In this document: one piece after another, positions 1 to 12,293 of the stretch
How the letters are laid out: each line of letters starts with the position of its first letter
Numbering within the stretch: the stretch's first letter is position 1
DNA from: Paracyclopina nana
Taxonomy: Eukaryota; Arthropoda; Copepoda; Cyclopoida; Cyclopettidae
Reading direction: 5' to 3'
Assembly (NCBI GenBank): GCA_019096065.1
Contig: JAGUCH010000009.1
Coordinates: 3,730,001 to 3,794,000, forward strand
DNA: 64,000 bases
Notes under the pieces: generated by a model
Databases searched by the model: none
What the model was told of the DNA's origin: nothing
What the model saw: the letters and a program-made list of their open reading frames with translations, nothing else
Made by a program: the position numbers and the translations under genes

Positions 1-420
1 ACATCGACAATTGAGAGGAGAAGGACAAACAAAGCTAACGAGCTCAAGTTTGCTGCTGCTCACACAAAACTCACGTTTTCAGGCTGTAGCTTTAATGTAT
101 ATTAAGGCATTTAGCCAAAAAACTGAAATAGCTCCGAAAATACGGTTATTACCCAGCACAAATCAAAGGAAAGCAATGTGGGTAAACCAATTTGCTGGCA
201 AAACAATTTCTAGCTCTATTGAGCAAAAACTGACGTTGGAGTAAAGTCTTTCTTGTTTCTTTGCCAAATTGAGTTTTTGGCAATGCAGTATCGAGCCCTA
301 ATAGAAGGCTGCCTTTGTTCACCACGAAAAAGAGGAGAAAATAATGGATGTGTGGCGAAAAAATAGCAGATTTGCTCGCGCTGCAAAACAAGGCACAAAC
401 AGCATCTCCTCGAAAATTAC
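1..420. other. Teneurin intron, partial
   Basis: This stretch follows the splice donor at 420 of the last visible teneurin exon. I see no further exon in it. The extreme left end, read on the minus strand, is pyrimidine-rich (bases 1-30), so the next acceptor may lie just outside the window. Confidence 0.6.
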
Positions 421-3400
421 CTTTGGAGCAGTCGTTTCCAGTCCATTGTCCTTTGCAAACACATTTTTGCGTCTCAAGATCAAAGTCACCGTGGCCGGAG
501 CAGTCTGGCAAACATTGACGAGCCTCATGGTCCACCGTGGCACACGTTGGGCCTCGCCAGCCTTGCCTACACACGCACGAGCCCTCGACGCAAAATCCAT
601 GTCCAGAACAGCTGGGATCAGGACAATCGCCTATGGAGGAGAAATAAGATTTTCGGTTTTAACTTAAATTGCAATTTTGAGAGGGCTTTCTCTTTTTCTT
701 TAAGAAAGCAACATATGAATCTTGAGGGTCAAACAATTACTTTGCTGGCATGATGGGCCAGTGTATCCTCTGGCACAAACACATTTCCCATTAACACATT
801 GGCCATGTCCGCTGCAATCAGCCACTTCGCATTGGTCGTGCCTCAGCTGGCATTCGAGGCCTTTCCAGCCTGGAAAGCATCGACACTGGCCATCCTCGTA
901 ATCCCCATGACCTGAGCACAACACCGGACACATGCCTGCAATAACAGCAATAATCTCGTTAAAAGGGAGGCTAAACCGATCAGTTGCTGCAACAGCTCTA
1001 TTTGCTCCATTTCTTCAGCTGCTTCCATCTCGAGTCCCATGGGAAGTTTTGAAGTATAAGTGAACACAATGTTTGGATTCAATTTGGGTCACATGGCACA
1101 ATGGGAAAAGGAGGATTCTCCCAATTTTTAGTACATTTCTCAAGCCCGTAATGTTATGATTGTTGAATGCTACAGCTTTTTTTATCCACACAGTGCAAGA
1201 TATAGGAAGAAAGTTGACTGCCGCATTAAAGATGCACGATATATGCTACTACTGTTTACATACATGATCTGGGGGCTTGCAAAATAGTGTACAAGCAAGA
1301 TATCATCATAAAAGATGCTATGCTAACAAATCCCAAGAGAAGAAGAATATGGGGAAAAGTCGAAAGGTAAATCTTATCATAGGAAATTTCCTAGGTGAAT
1401 GTCAAACAATGACTCTTCCAACTTCTTTCAATTCAAGATAATGTCAAAAGGGAGTACACATCTTCTAGGTACACCATCCATAGAATGCTAGAAAGCATTT
1501 AGAATTGCTTTGCTTGCAAAAAGGTCTATTGTCTGAAGTAATGGGATTCTGACTGGAAACACCATTTCATAACCACGAGTCTCCCCAAACAACTTTTGGC
1601 ACAGGGGGATTAAATGTGGTGGTTGTACGAAATGGCACCACTTGCCAAAACGAGCCTTCCATATGCACGTGGGGTCATAAAAGGTGAAGTAATTAGTCAC
1701 ACAGCTTTAAGGCTCAATTACCCCGAAGTGCTGCTACAAAAGTGAGTCTTATTTCTGAGAGGGAAATGAAAAGTAGCCATCAAAAGCATTGAGTTGTGTG
1801 TGCCAGCTAGGGGAAGCATTTTTCCCTGCTTGAGGTGCTTTCTAAAGCGATTGTAACTTGTAAGTGCAGCCAAGACCTTTAAAAACCACAAATAATGTGG
1901 CTCAATGTACTTGTACAGTCAATTGATCAAAGAAAGGGGGCGCAATTACTGTGTTTCATGGCCACTCATAAAAACCTCGGAACTTTCTATATACGAAACT
2001 TGAGAGTGAAGTTACCTAAAAGCAGTCAACTTTGGTAGTATTTTTTCGGCCTTTTGGAGCAGTATTTCAGATGCTTATCATCAGTCAGTAATAAACTGGT
2101 GCAAGTCGGACATTTTGTGGGGAAGGGAAAAAAACCCGATAGTCTGAAGAAAAACCCAAAAGCTCGATACGTAGTTTTTGTAGCAGTACCATATATACCG
2201 TCATGAATTATAGAAAAGGTGGCAGAACATGAACTCAAAAAGAAACGGGAAGAAGAAGAAGGGGATCTGTGTGCCACAGTGGGAGCAAGTGGCCGTGAAA
2301 AAAGTTTACTATATGTCACATGTGACGCATCAGCAGGAAAGCTCTTATGTCAAAAATTGCCAATTTTCAGTCGGAGCAAGGCAGGATTTCTTTGCCACAC
2401 TGTGTGAGTGTGGGTTTGAAACCCAGTGAGGCTGAAGAAGGGAAAAAAGGGAAACCACAACAGAATACAGAGTCTGCTTTCCACCAGACCCTTATATTAT
2501 GCCATAGTACCTATTGTGGATAATTCCCTTTTAGAAAAAGTAATCTCATATCTTCAGTGCATTCTGTTTTTGCCGCCACAGAGGGAGTTGTAGTATTCCA
2601 TCACTGAGGGAAAAACTGGCTGATAACATATGTGGTAGTGCACGAAATGCAATTTAGGACTCCAATTGGCCTCAATGCAATGTTTCCAGGCAATTTACCT
2701 GAATTGCCTTTGGTTAGCAAGCCATTTTTCATTTCAAATTAAAGAGCAAAGCAAGGGCTGGCAACAAAGATGAAGACACATGGTGGCCCCTTTTATTTGC
2801 CTTTTCTACATGTACATTTGGGCTTTTTTTCAAAGCATAATATACCACAACTATTTCTGGTAAGCTTTCTATGGTTCCAGATTTCAAATTGGAAAACTTT
2901 TCTTTGGGTCTGCAGCAGCAACCACGACGAAAAGAGAGACTCGGAGTGGAAGAAAATGCATCCTAGCTAGCGGAAAAAAAGTCAGCCAGGCGACGTGTAA
3001 GCAAGGCAGACTACTCACTCTTCCATTTGGAGATTTTTGTGATTGAATGGACCAAAGTGCAAAAAAAAGGATGAGGTTCGAGATGGGAAAATTCGGGAGC
3101 AAAAGATGAAGATGATATATGGCAAAAATTGGCAGCATAAAGTAAAGGTCTACACTTCAGCTGCAGCGAAGAAAGTTCCCCCAAAGAAAGTTTAACTCGA
3201 AAGAGTAACTTTCCACTACATACTATCTATCGTCACTCGCTCCTTTTGAATAGCAGACCGGATAATTGGGTTAGCCACAGTTGATGAATCACTTTGAAAC
3301 TCCCTTTGATGACACGAAATTACAGCACGTCAGAAAAAAGAGAAAGCTCTCGTTAAACAGCCTCGGAACTTTTGAGCACTCGACGCACGCAACCTCGAAG

Positions 3401-6400
3401 ATTAATAATGAAATTCTGTGCTTTGTTGTTCATTGAGGCTTGGTGAGGAGAAGAGCTTGCTTCGAAAGCAGCGAAGGTCGAGGGCGTTGGTGCAGAAAGG
3501 CGATATTTCAGCTTGGTGAAAGTCATTCTCTCGTGAAATGAAGTACTTACTTTGCCCACAATCTGGTCCATCGTATCCAGACTCGCATTGGCACTTTCCG
3601 AGCACACACTGGCCCCGCCCATTGCATCCATTCGGGCAATTCTTGGTCAACTCTTCAGACACTTTGACGACAAACGACATTTCCTGCGAGTCAATGTCGT
3701 CGTTGTACAAGGACAGAAACCAGTGGCCTTGCTCCAGGTAGTAGCTGGAGGATCTCGTAACCGTGGGCTGAAATAAGGTGACTTTAAAAAAAGGTCACCA
3801 CAACTCGGCTGTGGTTGAAAACTTACAATAGATCTTGAGTGACGGGTGTCTTCCAAGTTGCTGCTTCTGTATCCACTCAGCACGTCACGAATGTCGTTGA
3901 GTGTCAATGTTGGGATGGCATTTTTGCGCGCGTACAAACCCAGCGAAGAGCCACGTGGAAGTATGAAGCTCATCTCAACATAGGAAGACTCTTTCTGGTG
4001 GAACTGAAAAAATCAAAAAGAAAAGACTTCATCATCAACAAGAATAATTTTTCAGATGTGCACAAAGGGCTTTCTCTTTTTGGGGAGATGCAAAAAAAAA
4101 TTGAATTACTCTCCTTTGGGAGCAGTTGGAGTTGGGGGATGATGAAAAACAAAGTCGTTCTCAGATTGGCATATAGACATAGTATGAGGACTTACCTGAA
4201 AGTTCCAATAGCTGTAGGAGGGGATGGTTTTCTTTTGGAGCTCTCCAAGGGTTAGGTGCGAGAACGTTGTGCCATCTGGAGGTAACGAAGCACGATGCCG
4301 GAGTCCTGAAATGAAATTAATGAATATTCTCCTTTTTTTGGGCAAACCTTGGCACCATATTGAATCACTGCCATAGCTAAGGTTGTAGTATCTACCAGAA
4401 AGGGTGAAGAGAGCTATTCCATGAATAGTAATGCTTAAAACCCCTTTTGAAAACTGTCTTTGGCACACAGGGGAAATCTGGTGAGAAAATGACAAAAAAA
4501 TCGCCTTTAAAGTAGCTGCAGCTACTCATATTTAACTGTGCATAGTTGATTTTCCGATTTTTTATAAAGTCTCTTTGCCCCAGAGTGCAAATATTTTGAT
4601 GGGGGAGAAAGCAGCTGCTGCAGTAGTTGGTCTCTTATACACCATACTGAAGATCATTCTAGTGCTAGATTTGCTGGATTTGTGACAAAATTGATAGTTG
4701 AGGGGGGAATTTCCGAAACCAAATCACATTCCATAAAGTGTAGTGGCATGGCAGTTGGTTGCCAAAAATATATATCTTTGAACCAAAGTTTCGATGACGA
4801 AGCAATGCATGCGGCCAGCTGGCTTTCTAATAATGGTTTTACTACTGCTCCTGAAGGTAATTTCCAGCCTAATTCATTCCGAATTGCCACTTGAGCAAGT
4901 GTGAGGCTGACAATGAAAGTCTGTGTTTCTACAGCAGCAACCACGAGGAGAGCTCTGCCACAAAGGCAATTTAATGAGCACAATAGATACAGTAGAACAT
5001 AATTCGATTAAATGGAGCTAACCACAGGCTTCCATTGTTGCCACAATTGGCAATTTTTTCATTCATAACGTCCCAATTCGAAAGCTTACCTTCATTGGTG
5101 TTGTAATTGTTGTTGTAATTTTCTGCTTGAATCGAATGAGGTTTGGTGCTGGCTTGGTCAAGTTTGGGTGAAGCGACATCAATGTCAACCAGGTTTGGAC
5201 CAACATCCGTGGTTTCCACTACAGCACAAGCTTTGGCATTGTCATACGACATCTTGAGGAAGTTGGATGCTGCAAGAAGCAAAGAAAAAGGCAAACGTCA
5301 TTTCCGCTGAAATGGCAGCACGACAATTTGACAGTCAAATAAGGTGATGGCACAAAGCCTTATTTTGCGTGCAGAAGGAAATAAACGTTGCAGTGGGGGG
5401 ATCAATAGACTTGGACAAACTGCACACTGGGCCCATATAAATTGGTCTAAAATGTGGTCCAATAAACCTAAACAAACTATTTAAAGCACCGCAGCTTCAT
5501 TTAAAATTATAGTTGCTTTCACTTTTCTCTGAGGCAGCGCCTCATAGTGATCTCAGTGGCAGCAAGACGACAATTTAGAAAGCTTTGAACGTTCTTTCGT
5601 TCGTGTTGTGTGGCAAAAAACATGGTCTCTTATACCACAAAGCTTCAATCAATATAGGAGCAGTAGCTTCTCTCTCATTTCTTAGAGCAGCTTGCGGTTG
5701 CAGTCAGGTGTTTCGTAAAGGAAAGCAACAAACTAGGTTTTCTATCTATATCAGATCTAGCATAGTAGTACATTATGTTGGGGTGCTTTTGCTTAATCCT
5801 AACTTTGTCCCTTTTTATGTCTCCTCCAGAAATGACCCGAGCTCTGTTCTTTTCTTTGCCAGCTTCTTTCCTAGCTGCCTTAGCACAAAGTTTCTTCTTC
5901 TAGTGGAATTGCATTATAGAGATTTCCGCTCAAGATGAAAACTAAGTTGGTAGGATAAACATTTTTATGGAATTGGAGGCCATAAAATGAGCTGCTTGCT
6001 GATGCTGGTTTGCTAGAGTTGCAATCTCAGACAGAATCATGCCTGATTAGAGCCTTCCAATGCGTATAAAATAAACTGCTCCTAGCGCAGAGCTTTCTAA
6101 TTCCATCCAGAAGTAACGAAAAAACAGGAGCTCTCCCATTCAAGACATTTTTTGTGAGTCTGTGTGCCATGACAGTTAAGCTGATCACACGAAAGCAGTT
6201 GAAATTAATGTCTAAAGGGAACATTTCTTCATACTAAATGAACCTAAGAAAGAGAAAGCCAAGATCGCTCGTTTGAACACTCTTCACTTGGTCTATTATC
6301 TTTTTATATAATGTATATTTTATAGCTTTTTTGCAAAAGTCTTTCAGACACGTAACTTTTTGTTCCGTCTTCTTTCCTCCTGTTATGGATGGCCTCTGCA

Positions 6401-9400
6401 TCAAGAGGAGAAAACCATTTCACATCTTTTTTGAGGAAGCAGAGAGAGATGGGGGAAAAGTGGAAAGCAATCTTAGTTAAGCAGAATCTTGCAGCAGTTA
6501 TCGGGTGCTTGACCCCAGTTTCTGGCAAAACTGAATTCTGGCGCATATCCCCTAGCTGCATAAGATAAAATATGAATGAAGAAAATCCCCCAAAAAGCGA
6601 ACAGCTCGATTTTGTGCTGAATTTTGACTGTCAACTCTGTGAAGGATTGGAGGAAAAAACTGGCAGGAAAAAAATCGATGGATGACCCTCTTGAATCACA
6701 TCACATAAATGTATGAGGTGCTGACTCAACATTATGCCATAAAGAGCTAGTACGAAAATAAAAAGGAGGGATAAGTATTTGCCAAAATTGTTTTTCCTCT
6801 GTATTCAGTTAGTAGTAGAAGGTGGTCATTGTTGGCCTTGAAGCCCATTCCTATTCCAGACATGTAGGAGGGCCCCATTGGTTACTAGATAAGGCCAAAC
6901 TTGTTTGTCTTGGAGCTCCTATTTCAAAGAAAAAAGGATGTCGACTAGGATAGGCTTAGCTATAATAAGGGAGATCAGCCAAGCAGAATTTTTCTAGCCG
7001 AAGTACTAATATCACAAACTTTATAAGGCCTACTGGAGAGCAGCTTAGCCTTAATCAAACATACTTAGCCATGTAATCATCTTTTTTCTTATAAAGTAAT
7101 ATTGGAAAGGAAATCTCCCTTGGGAGATTCTTCTCTACGTACTAAAGAGAAAGCCCTCTCGATGTTGCTTGGAAAAAACACCATTTTGTCGTTGCGCCTA
7201 AGCGCTAAGGTATACGGGGTGTCAACCAAGCAAGAAATCGAATGTGCTTTCCAATGAGGCCAATGCAATACAATATAGGTAATTTCAGAGGTCGCCTACG
7301 AGGCTGAAAACAATTCTGAGAGGAGATTACATTTGCATAACTCGGAAGGAGTTGTTGGTAGAAATCTAGCCATAACTCACCTGATTTAATATCCGGCTTT
7401 CATTTCTGCGCCCCACAAGCCTTCAGCATATTCTACTACCCCATTCCTTATTCGTACTACAAAGTGATTTCCGTTTCTTAGCCTCTGCTATTTGACCAAA
7501 TGTGCATTAGCTGCAGTAGCGGTGGTGCATGCAAGCAAGAAACCATAATTTGCATTCATTTGCCTCTATCTTGGTGGGCATTGACCACAAATCATTATTA
7601 TCATCATCGTATCTGCAAAATGATTATGATGGATCACCGCTACTTTTCTCATTATTTCCTTTACAGCCAAATGAGGAAGAAGACTTGTCTTGATTGGAAA
7701 AAGGTTATTGGAAAACTTTCATAAGTTATTCATGTAGCTCGCGTAGCTTGCTTTAAAAAACATGCCAGTCCTCGTTAATGAAAAAGGAATGACAAATGCG
7801 AAAGCAACTTGTCAATATTTCATGTATTAATTGAATACACTTAACGCAGCGGAAAATCCTGAATGCTGTATAATACTCTGCAGTTGAGCAGGGGAACGAT
7901 CTACTGTAGTGCATAGTATATATGGTGAATATGGTACGGGAAAAACTGCGTTTTCACAAAGGAACTACAAGGTCAGGTATTGTAGGATCATTAAGAAGCT
8001 CTAGCTCTCTTTTTCTCACTGTGGAAGAGGGGGAAAAGCATAAATAACAAAATATCGTTGGATAGCTGCAGAATGCACTATTATGCTGCCACCAATGGAA
8101 AGAGGACGAAAAAACCATTTATGACTGATCTTTTGGACTTGTAAGGGCACAAAAACAATCAACCTTCGCTTCCTGACAAAATATGGAATGGTATCAGGCA
8201 ATTAAGCTGCACTAGCGACACCTGGCGGCCAGTTCCTAAATGCACAGAAATGCAAGTACATAACAACATGCAGGTCCGTCCTTGTGTCAATAGACAATCA
8301 GTCATTCATGCTCTCCTGGAGCTCTTTTATGCACATGATCCGTGATCCTGAACGTTGGGAAATAATGATTGACACACTCACAATGGTTTATGTAAGGAGT
8401 TCTTTGATGACTCCTCCAACCCTTCCTTCTTGGCCCAGAAAGGCAACATGGAAAGGCTATCATCACTTTTTGCCGAAATAAAGAAGAAGAAGAAGTCACT
8501 TTTCGATGATGCCATTATCTCGTGTCTGAGAGAGCCAAAGATAATGTGAAGCTAAGGACATTTGCGAATATTCCCCAAGGACTTAAGTATAGCCTCCTTA
8601 TTGTCATGCAATAATTCCCTATTGGTCAACTGAAGGAAGCATTAAGACGGAGGAGAGCTTAGTCTCAAAAGGAAAGCCAAATTGTCTATTATGGAATAGT
8701 TAGCTGTTAGTTGATAAAGTTTTGCAGAGGCATATGCAAATATTTGGGCCACACACTGTATACACTTCCACGTAGCAGAGCTACCAAGCAGAGAAAACGG
8801 CAAAGCTCAGCCAAAGAGAAACCATGCATACCAATTTTGTATCAAGCATACAATATATAGAGTAGAGCAAGGCTCGCGAGCACAATGGGGCAAAAGATGG
8901 CGAAAAATGCGGCAAAAATTGGCTCCGATAGACACATAGCTTGTATAATGGAATAACTTGATAAAGCATCAGTTGCAGTGCAGACCCACACGATATGAGA
9001 TGAGAGGCTGTTTCTATTTGCTGCTGTTTTTGCAAGAATCTCGAGAGAATTTGTGCTGTGGAATACAATTTCCACAGCTTCTAAAGGTGAAAATACGAGA
9101 CAGCTGTAATCTAGTTTTGCCTCTTCTTATGTATTTATGACACGCAAAATAGCAGCAAACAAAAGAGTTCAGCGTACCAAATATGTATAGTACCAATAAT
9201 TAGAAAGCAAACCGAGAGAGCATCTAAATTACGAGTTGCTTCTGAGGTCATGTTAGTGGTCCACAAACGACCACAAATCAGGGTGTTTTCTGCCTTCTAA
9301 TTAGGTTTAGGTCCATAAATAATCTAATTTGATGGATGACCTGTACCTCAGCAGAGCAGTAAGGATTTGCGTGTGCTAGCAGCAGAAACGTGATGTGATT

Positions 9401-12269
9401 GCACAAAACATTAGCTCAGAAGAGCCTTCTTGATTGGATGTTTTTGCAAAAATGACAAATAGTGTTTGCTAGGCAAAAAAGGCTACTGCGTACTTCTTCT
9501 AGTAGGCTTCAAGAGGGGAGAGTTGATAGGCGTAAAAGTGTAGCTATCTGGCACAGGGAAAAAAAACAATCCGAGTAGAAACTGCTTTCCCTCTCTCAAC
9601 TAATCTCGAGATTCCTGAGAGACTCAAGGTCAGAAGAAGGACTGATGAGGACACAAAACATCTGGCTCACCCACAAAGGCTTCAATCATCGATGTCTTGG
9701 CACAACATGTAGCCATCAACTTGATTACAGGATGCAAATCGCTCGAGAGCTAGATAAGTGATAGAGAATACCCTTTTTCAGCCATCGAAGGCTCGTTCGC
9801 ATCGTTAATTAATACCCGAACAAAGGACTTTTTGATTGAGCTTTCACCTAGCTTATTACTGTTACAATGAGGAAGAGCACAAGTCCCATGGGAGAGCTCA
9901 GTTCGTTCTGAATCACTCACTGATGGCTAGAACATAGCAGTATATGCTTTCTTTTTGTTCATGAGTTATATGGAGTGGTGGTTGCTAAAAGCTCCAGGAT
10001 ATTTTACGGTTTCCCCCAGGACGAGCATAGTAATGAGGAAGCTCGCTCGCAACACCGTTGGGACTACAGTACACTGAATATTATGGTCATTAACCATTCA
10101 TGTTTTTGTGAAAGCATCCAGCATCAATTCGCAACAGTTGCACAGCTAAGATTGATTGGCTTGTATTGGGGAAGAAAGTTTCTCCCATTCATGTCTATTG
10201 GACCACCAATGCTATATGAGCTATCACATCTTTTAAAAGCAAAAGCTGTGCTAAGCACGAGGAGAAAGCACTTACCTGTGGTGTAAATAAGTGCAGAGAC
10301 TAAGATGACTGACAAGAGGACAAAAAAGATGGCCACAAATTTCCACGAGCAGCGGCCGCCCAAATCCTTTTGGATTCGCCATTGACTATACTGGCTCGAA
10401 GAATTAGGGCTCGACCTCCGCATGCTTTGGAGGTTGGGTACCACGTGGTTGGCAGTGTTGACCAAACCGGAAGTGTGCCCCATTGTGCCCGTGCCTGACC
10501 CTATCCGGGAGTTGAGGCCGGCCATTTGAGTAGCATAGCTCGGTAATGTTCCCCTGAAGAACAAAAAATTGTTTCGTGCAATCATAGAGCATTAGGCATA
10601 GAGTAAAAAAGGTGCGTGTCCCAAGGGACTTTATGACAAAGCTCTGGTAATTAGGGTCAATGTCAGGATTGACTTCTTTTTTACCTGACATTATCTAGGT
10701 GTTTGTAGGAGTCACCGTTGGGAGACCTGCCAGATGGTGACCCGTTTTGCTTCTGACTGCTGTTGAGGCCGCTGCTGCCGTGATGTGTTCCACCGTGATG
10801 CGGGCTGTATGTGTCATAGCGTAGTCGACTGTCAATCGTGGTTTGTCCCAAGGGATCTGCAAGTTGTAAAAGAGAAAGCTAAATCAGAGTGAAAAGTCAA
10901 CCTGAAGCAATTGGGCCAACGGAATGTTGAAAAAAACTATGGTTGAAAATAATCTGGTAGCATTAAGTTCATTCCAGCCATAATTTTCGTAATAATGCTA
11001 ATCTAATGGCTTTTTTCTCCATAGCTGTGCGTGGGGCCCCCATTCGTTGCAAACGTAATCATTACAATTTGGAGAAAGTTGTACGAAAGCTGCTGAAGTA
11101 GCAGAAAGTTTAGCACATGTACACATACACAAATGTGCATTGTACATTGCCCCTTTTTTAAGCCGGTTGAAAGTTTCACTATCAGAAAAAGGCTAGATCA
11201 AGAGAAATGGCCAAGCCCTTGGGGCTTGCTGTGTTTTGTTGGCACAATGCCACCACATCACCGCAGCAGTAGCAAATGTTGGTGCTTTTTTTAGGTTTCA
11301 CATTGGTTGCTGCTGCCATACTTCCACTACAGGGTGATCCATCAAAACTTTTCCGATTAATATTTATCAAAGTGTGTAATAAGACAAGTGTGTGCGCATT
11401 ATCTCTGCATAAATATTTAATGTCGCAACCTAGCAAATTGCTAAAGCAAAAAACTTCAAGACAAACACATTCCTTGGCCAAATCGAAGCTGCCAATTTGA
11501 TAGTGAATAAAAAGGCCATTTTTTGCTAGAAAGCCGCAGCTTTTTAATTGCTATAACAGTTCAGGCTAAAATTACCCAATAATTGGATACAATTAATGCC
11601 TTATAGGAGGTTTATGGCCACCCAGTATCCATCGGTTTTTTTTCGTCTTGCCTTGCAAAATCTCAGGGGGGCCACAAATTCAGGCTTAGAAACAGCCGAG
11701 ACCACCATTGAAGCCAATAATAGTTAGGTATCGAAGCGTTGCCTTTTCGTTTCCCCCTCTTGGACAAATGGAAATGTACGAGAGGAGTTAAAGAAGAAGG
11801 AGGGGAAATTACACCCGCAGCAGCTTTCTAATGGGGATGAATAGTTAATTTGACCTCAAAAGTTAACTTAATTGCCAAAAAGAAGGGTTGTAGAAATGGG
11901 ATTGCTTTCACTATTGCAGCAAGTGAAAGGTTCCTTTGTAGTAAATTTAATATCGAGATATTGGCAAATCATCAATATGGCAGCTTTCATCATTCAACGA
12001 CAGCCATTCAATCCAAATGTCATTTTCTGACCTTTTCAACTCAGCAAGTTTCAATTTGGCTGCCAGGCATGATTTCTCTTTGATTTTTTCGCGATATTGT
12101 ACTCACCAGAAGAAGGTATAAAAAGTGATCCTGAGGGATTCCTCACTAGACAAGATGGAGCTTCGTAGAGATTAGCATGATCACTCGAGTCACTGATGAC
12201 ACCAGATGTGGAGCTATTTTTGGCACCAATCAGCCGATGGTCATAGGGATTGTGATAGTCGTTCTCCAT
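421..12269 (-). CDS. Ten-m: Teneurin (Ten-m class), N-terminal part, continues past left edge
   Basis: Type II single-pass cell-surface protein of neuronal and muscle cell adhesion; binds partners through its large extracellular part. Exons, 5' to 3' on the minus strand: 12269-12107, 10856-10685, 10553-10276, 5269-5090, 4305-4196, 4003-3827, 3767-3551, 935-741, 630-421; all phases close, giving 567 residues in the window. Residues 40-54 carry the arthropod Ten-m motif PSCLV..PSG..IPS. The membrane segment is about 181-204 ([20 protein letters not shown]). It is followed by the conserved PPDGTTF and YSYWNFQ stalk motifs, then EGF repeats 1-5 from about residue 403. EGF2 (exon 935-741) and EGF5 (exon 630-421) lack one cysteine (Tyr and Phe instead), the known teneurin signature for disulphide dimerisation. 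Repeats 6-8 and the NHL/YD barrel must lie left of base 1. The start is the first ATG (12269); it lies 24 bases after a weak acceptor (12294), so upstream coding exons cannot be excluded. Confidence 0.93.
936..3550. other. Teneurin intron between EGF1 and EGF2 exons
   Basis: The 2.6-kb intron is bounded by a donor at 3550 and an acceptor at 936, and the reading phase joins across it. It is AT-rich, with no coding segment or repeat that I can recognise. Confidence 0.75.
5270..10275. other. Teneurin intron after the transmembrane exon
   Basis: The 5-kb intron separates the exon ending in the transmembrane segment (donor at 10275) from the exon encoding the first extracellular residues (acceptor at 5270). 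Open frames inside are short, lack recognisable domains and lie in both orientations. I see nothing I can name. Confidence 0.75.
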
Positions 12270-12293
12270 CTCCAATTTGAAGATTGCTTCGTC

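Noticed and set aside
2405-2430. GGGTTTGAAACCCAG, which recalls a tRNA T-arm
   Set aside because: No matching acceptor, D-arm or anticodon arm could be laid around it.
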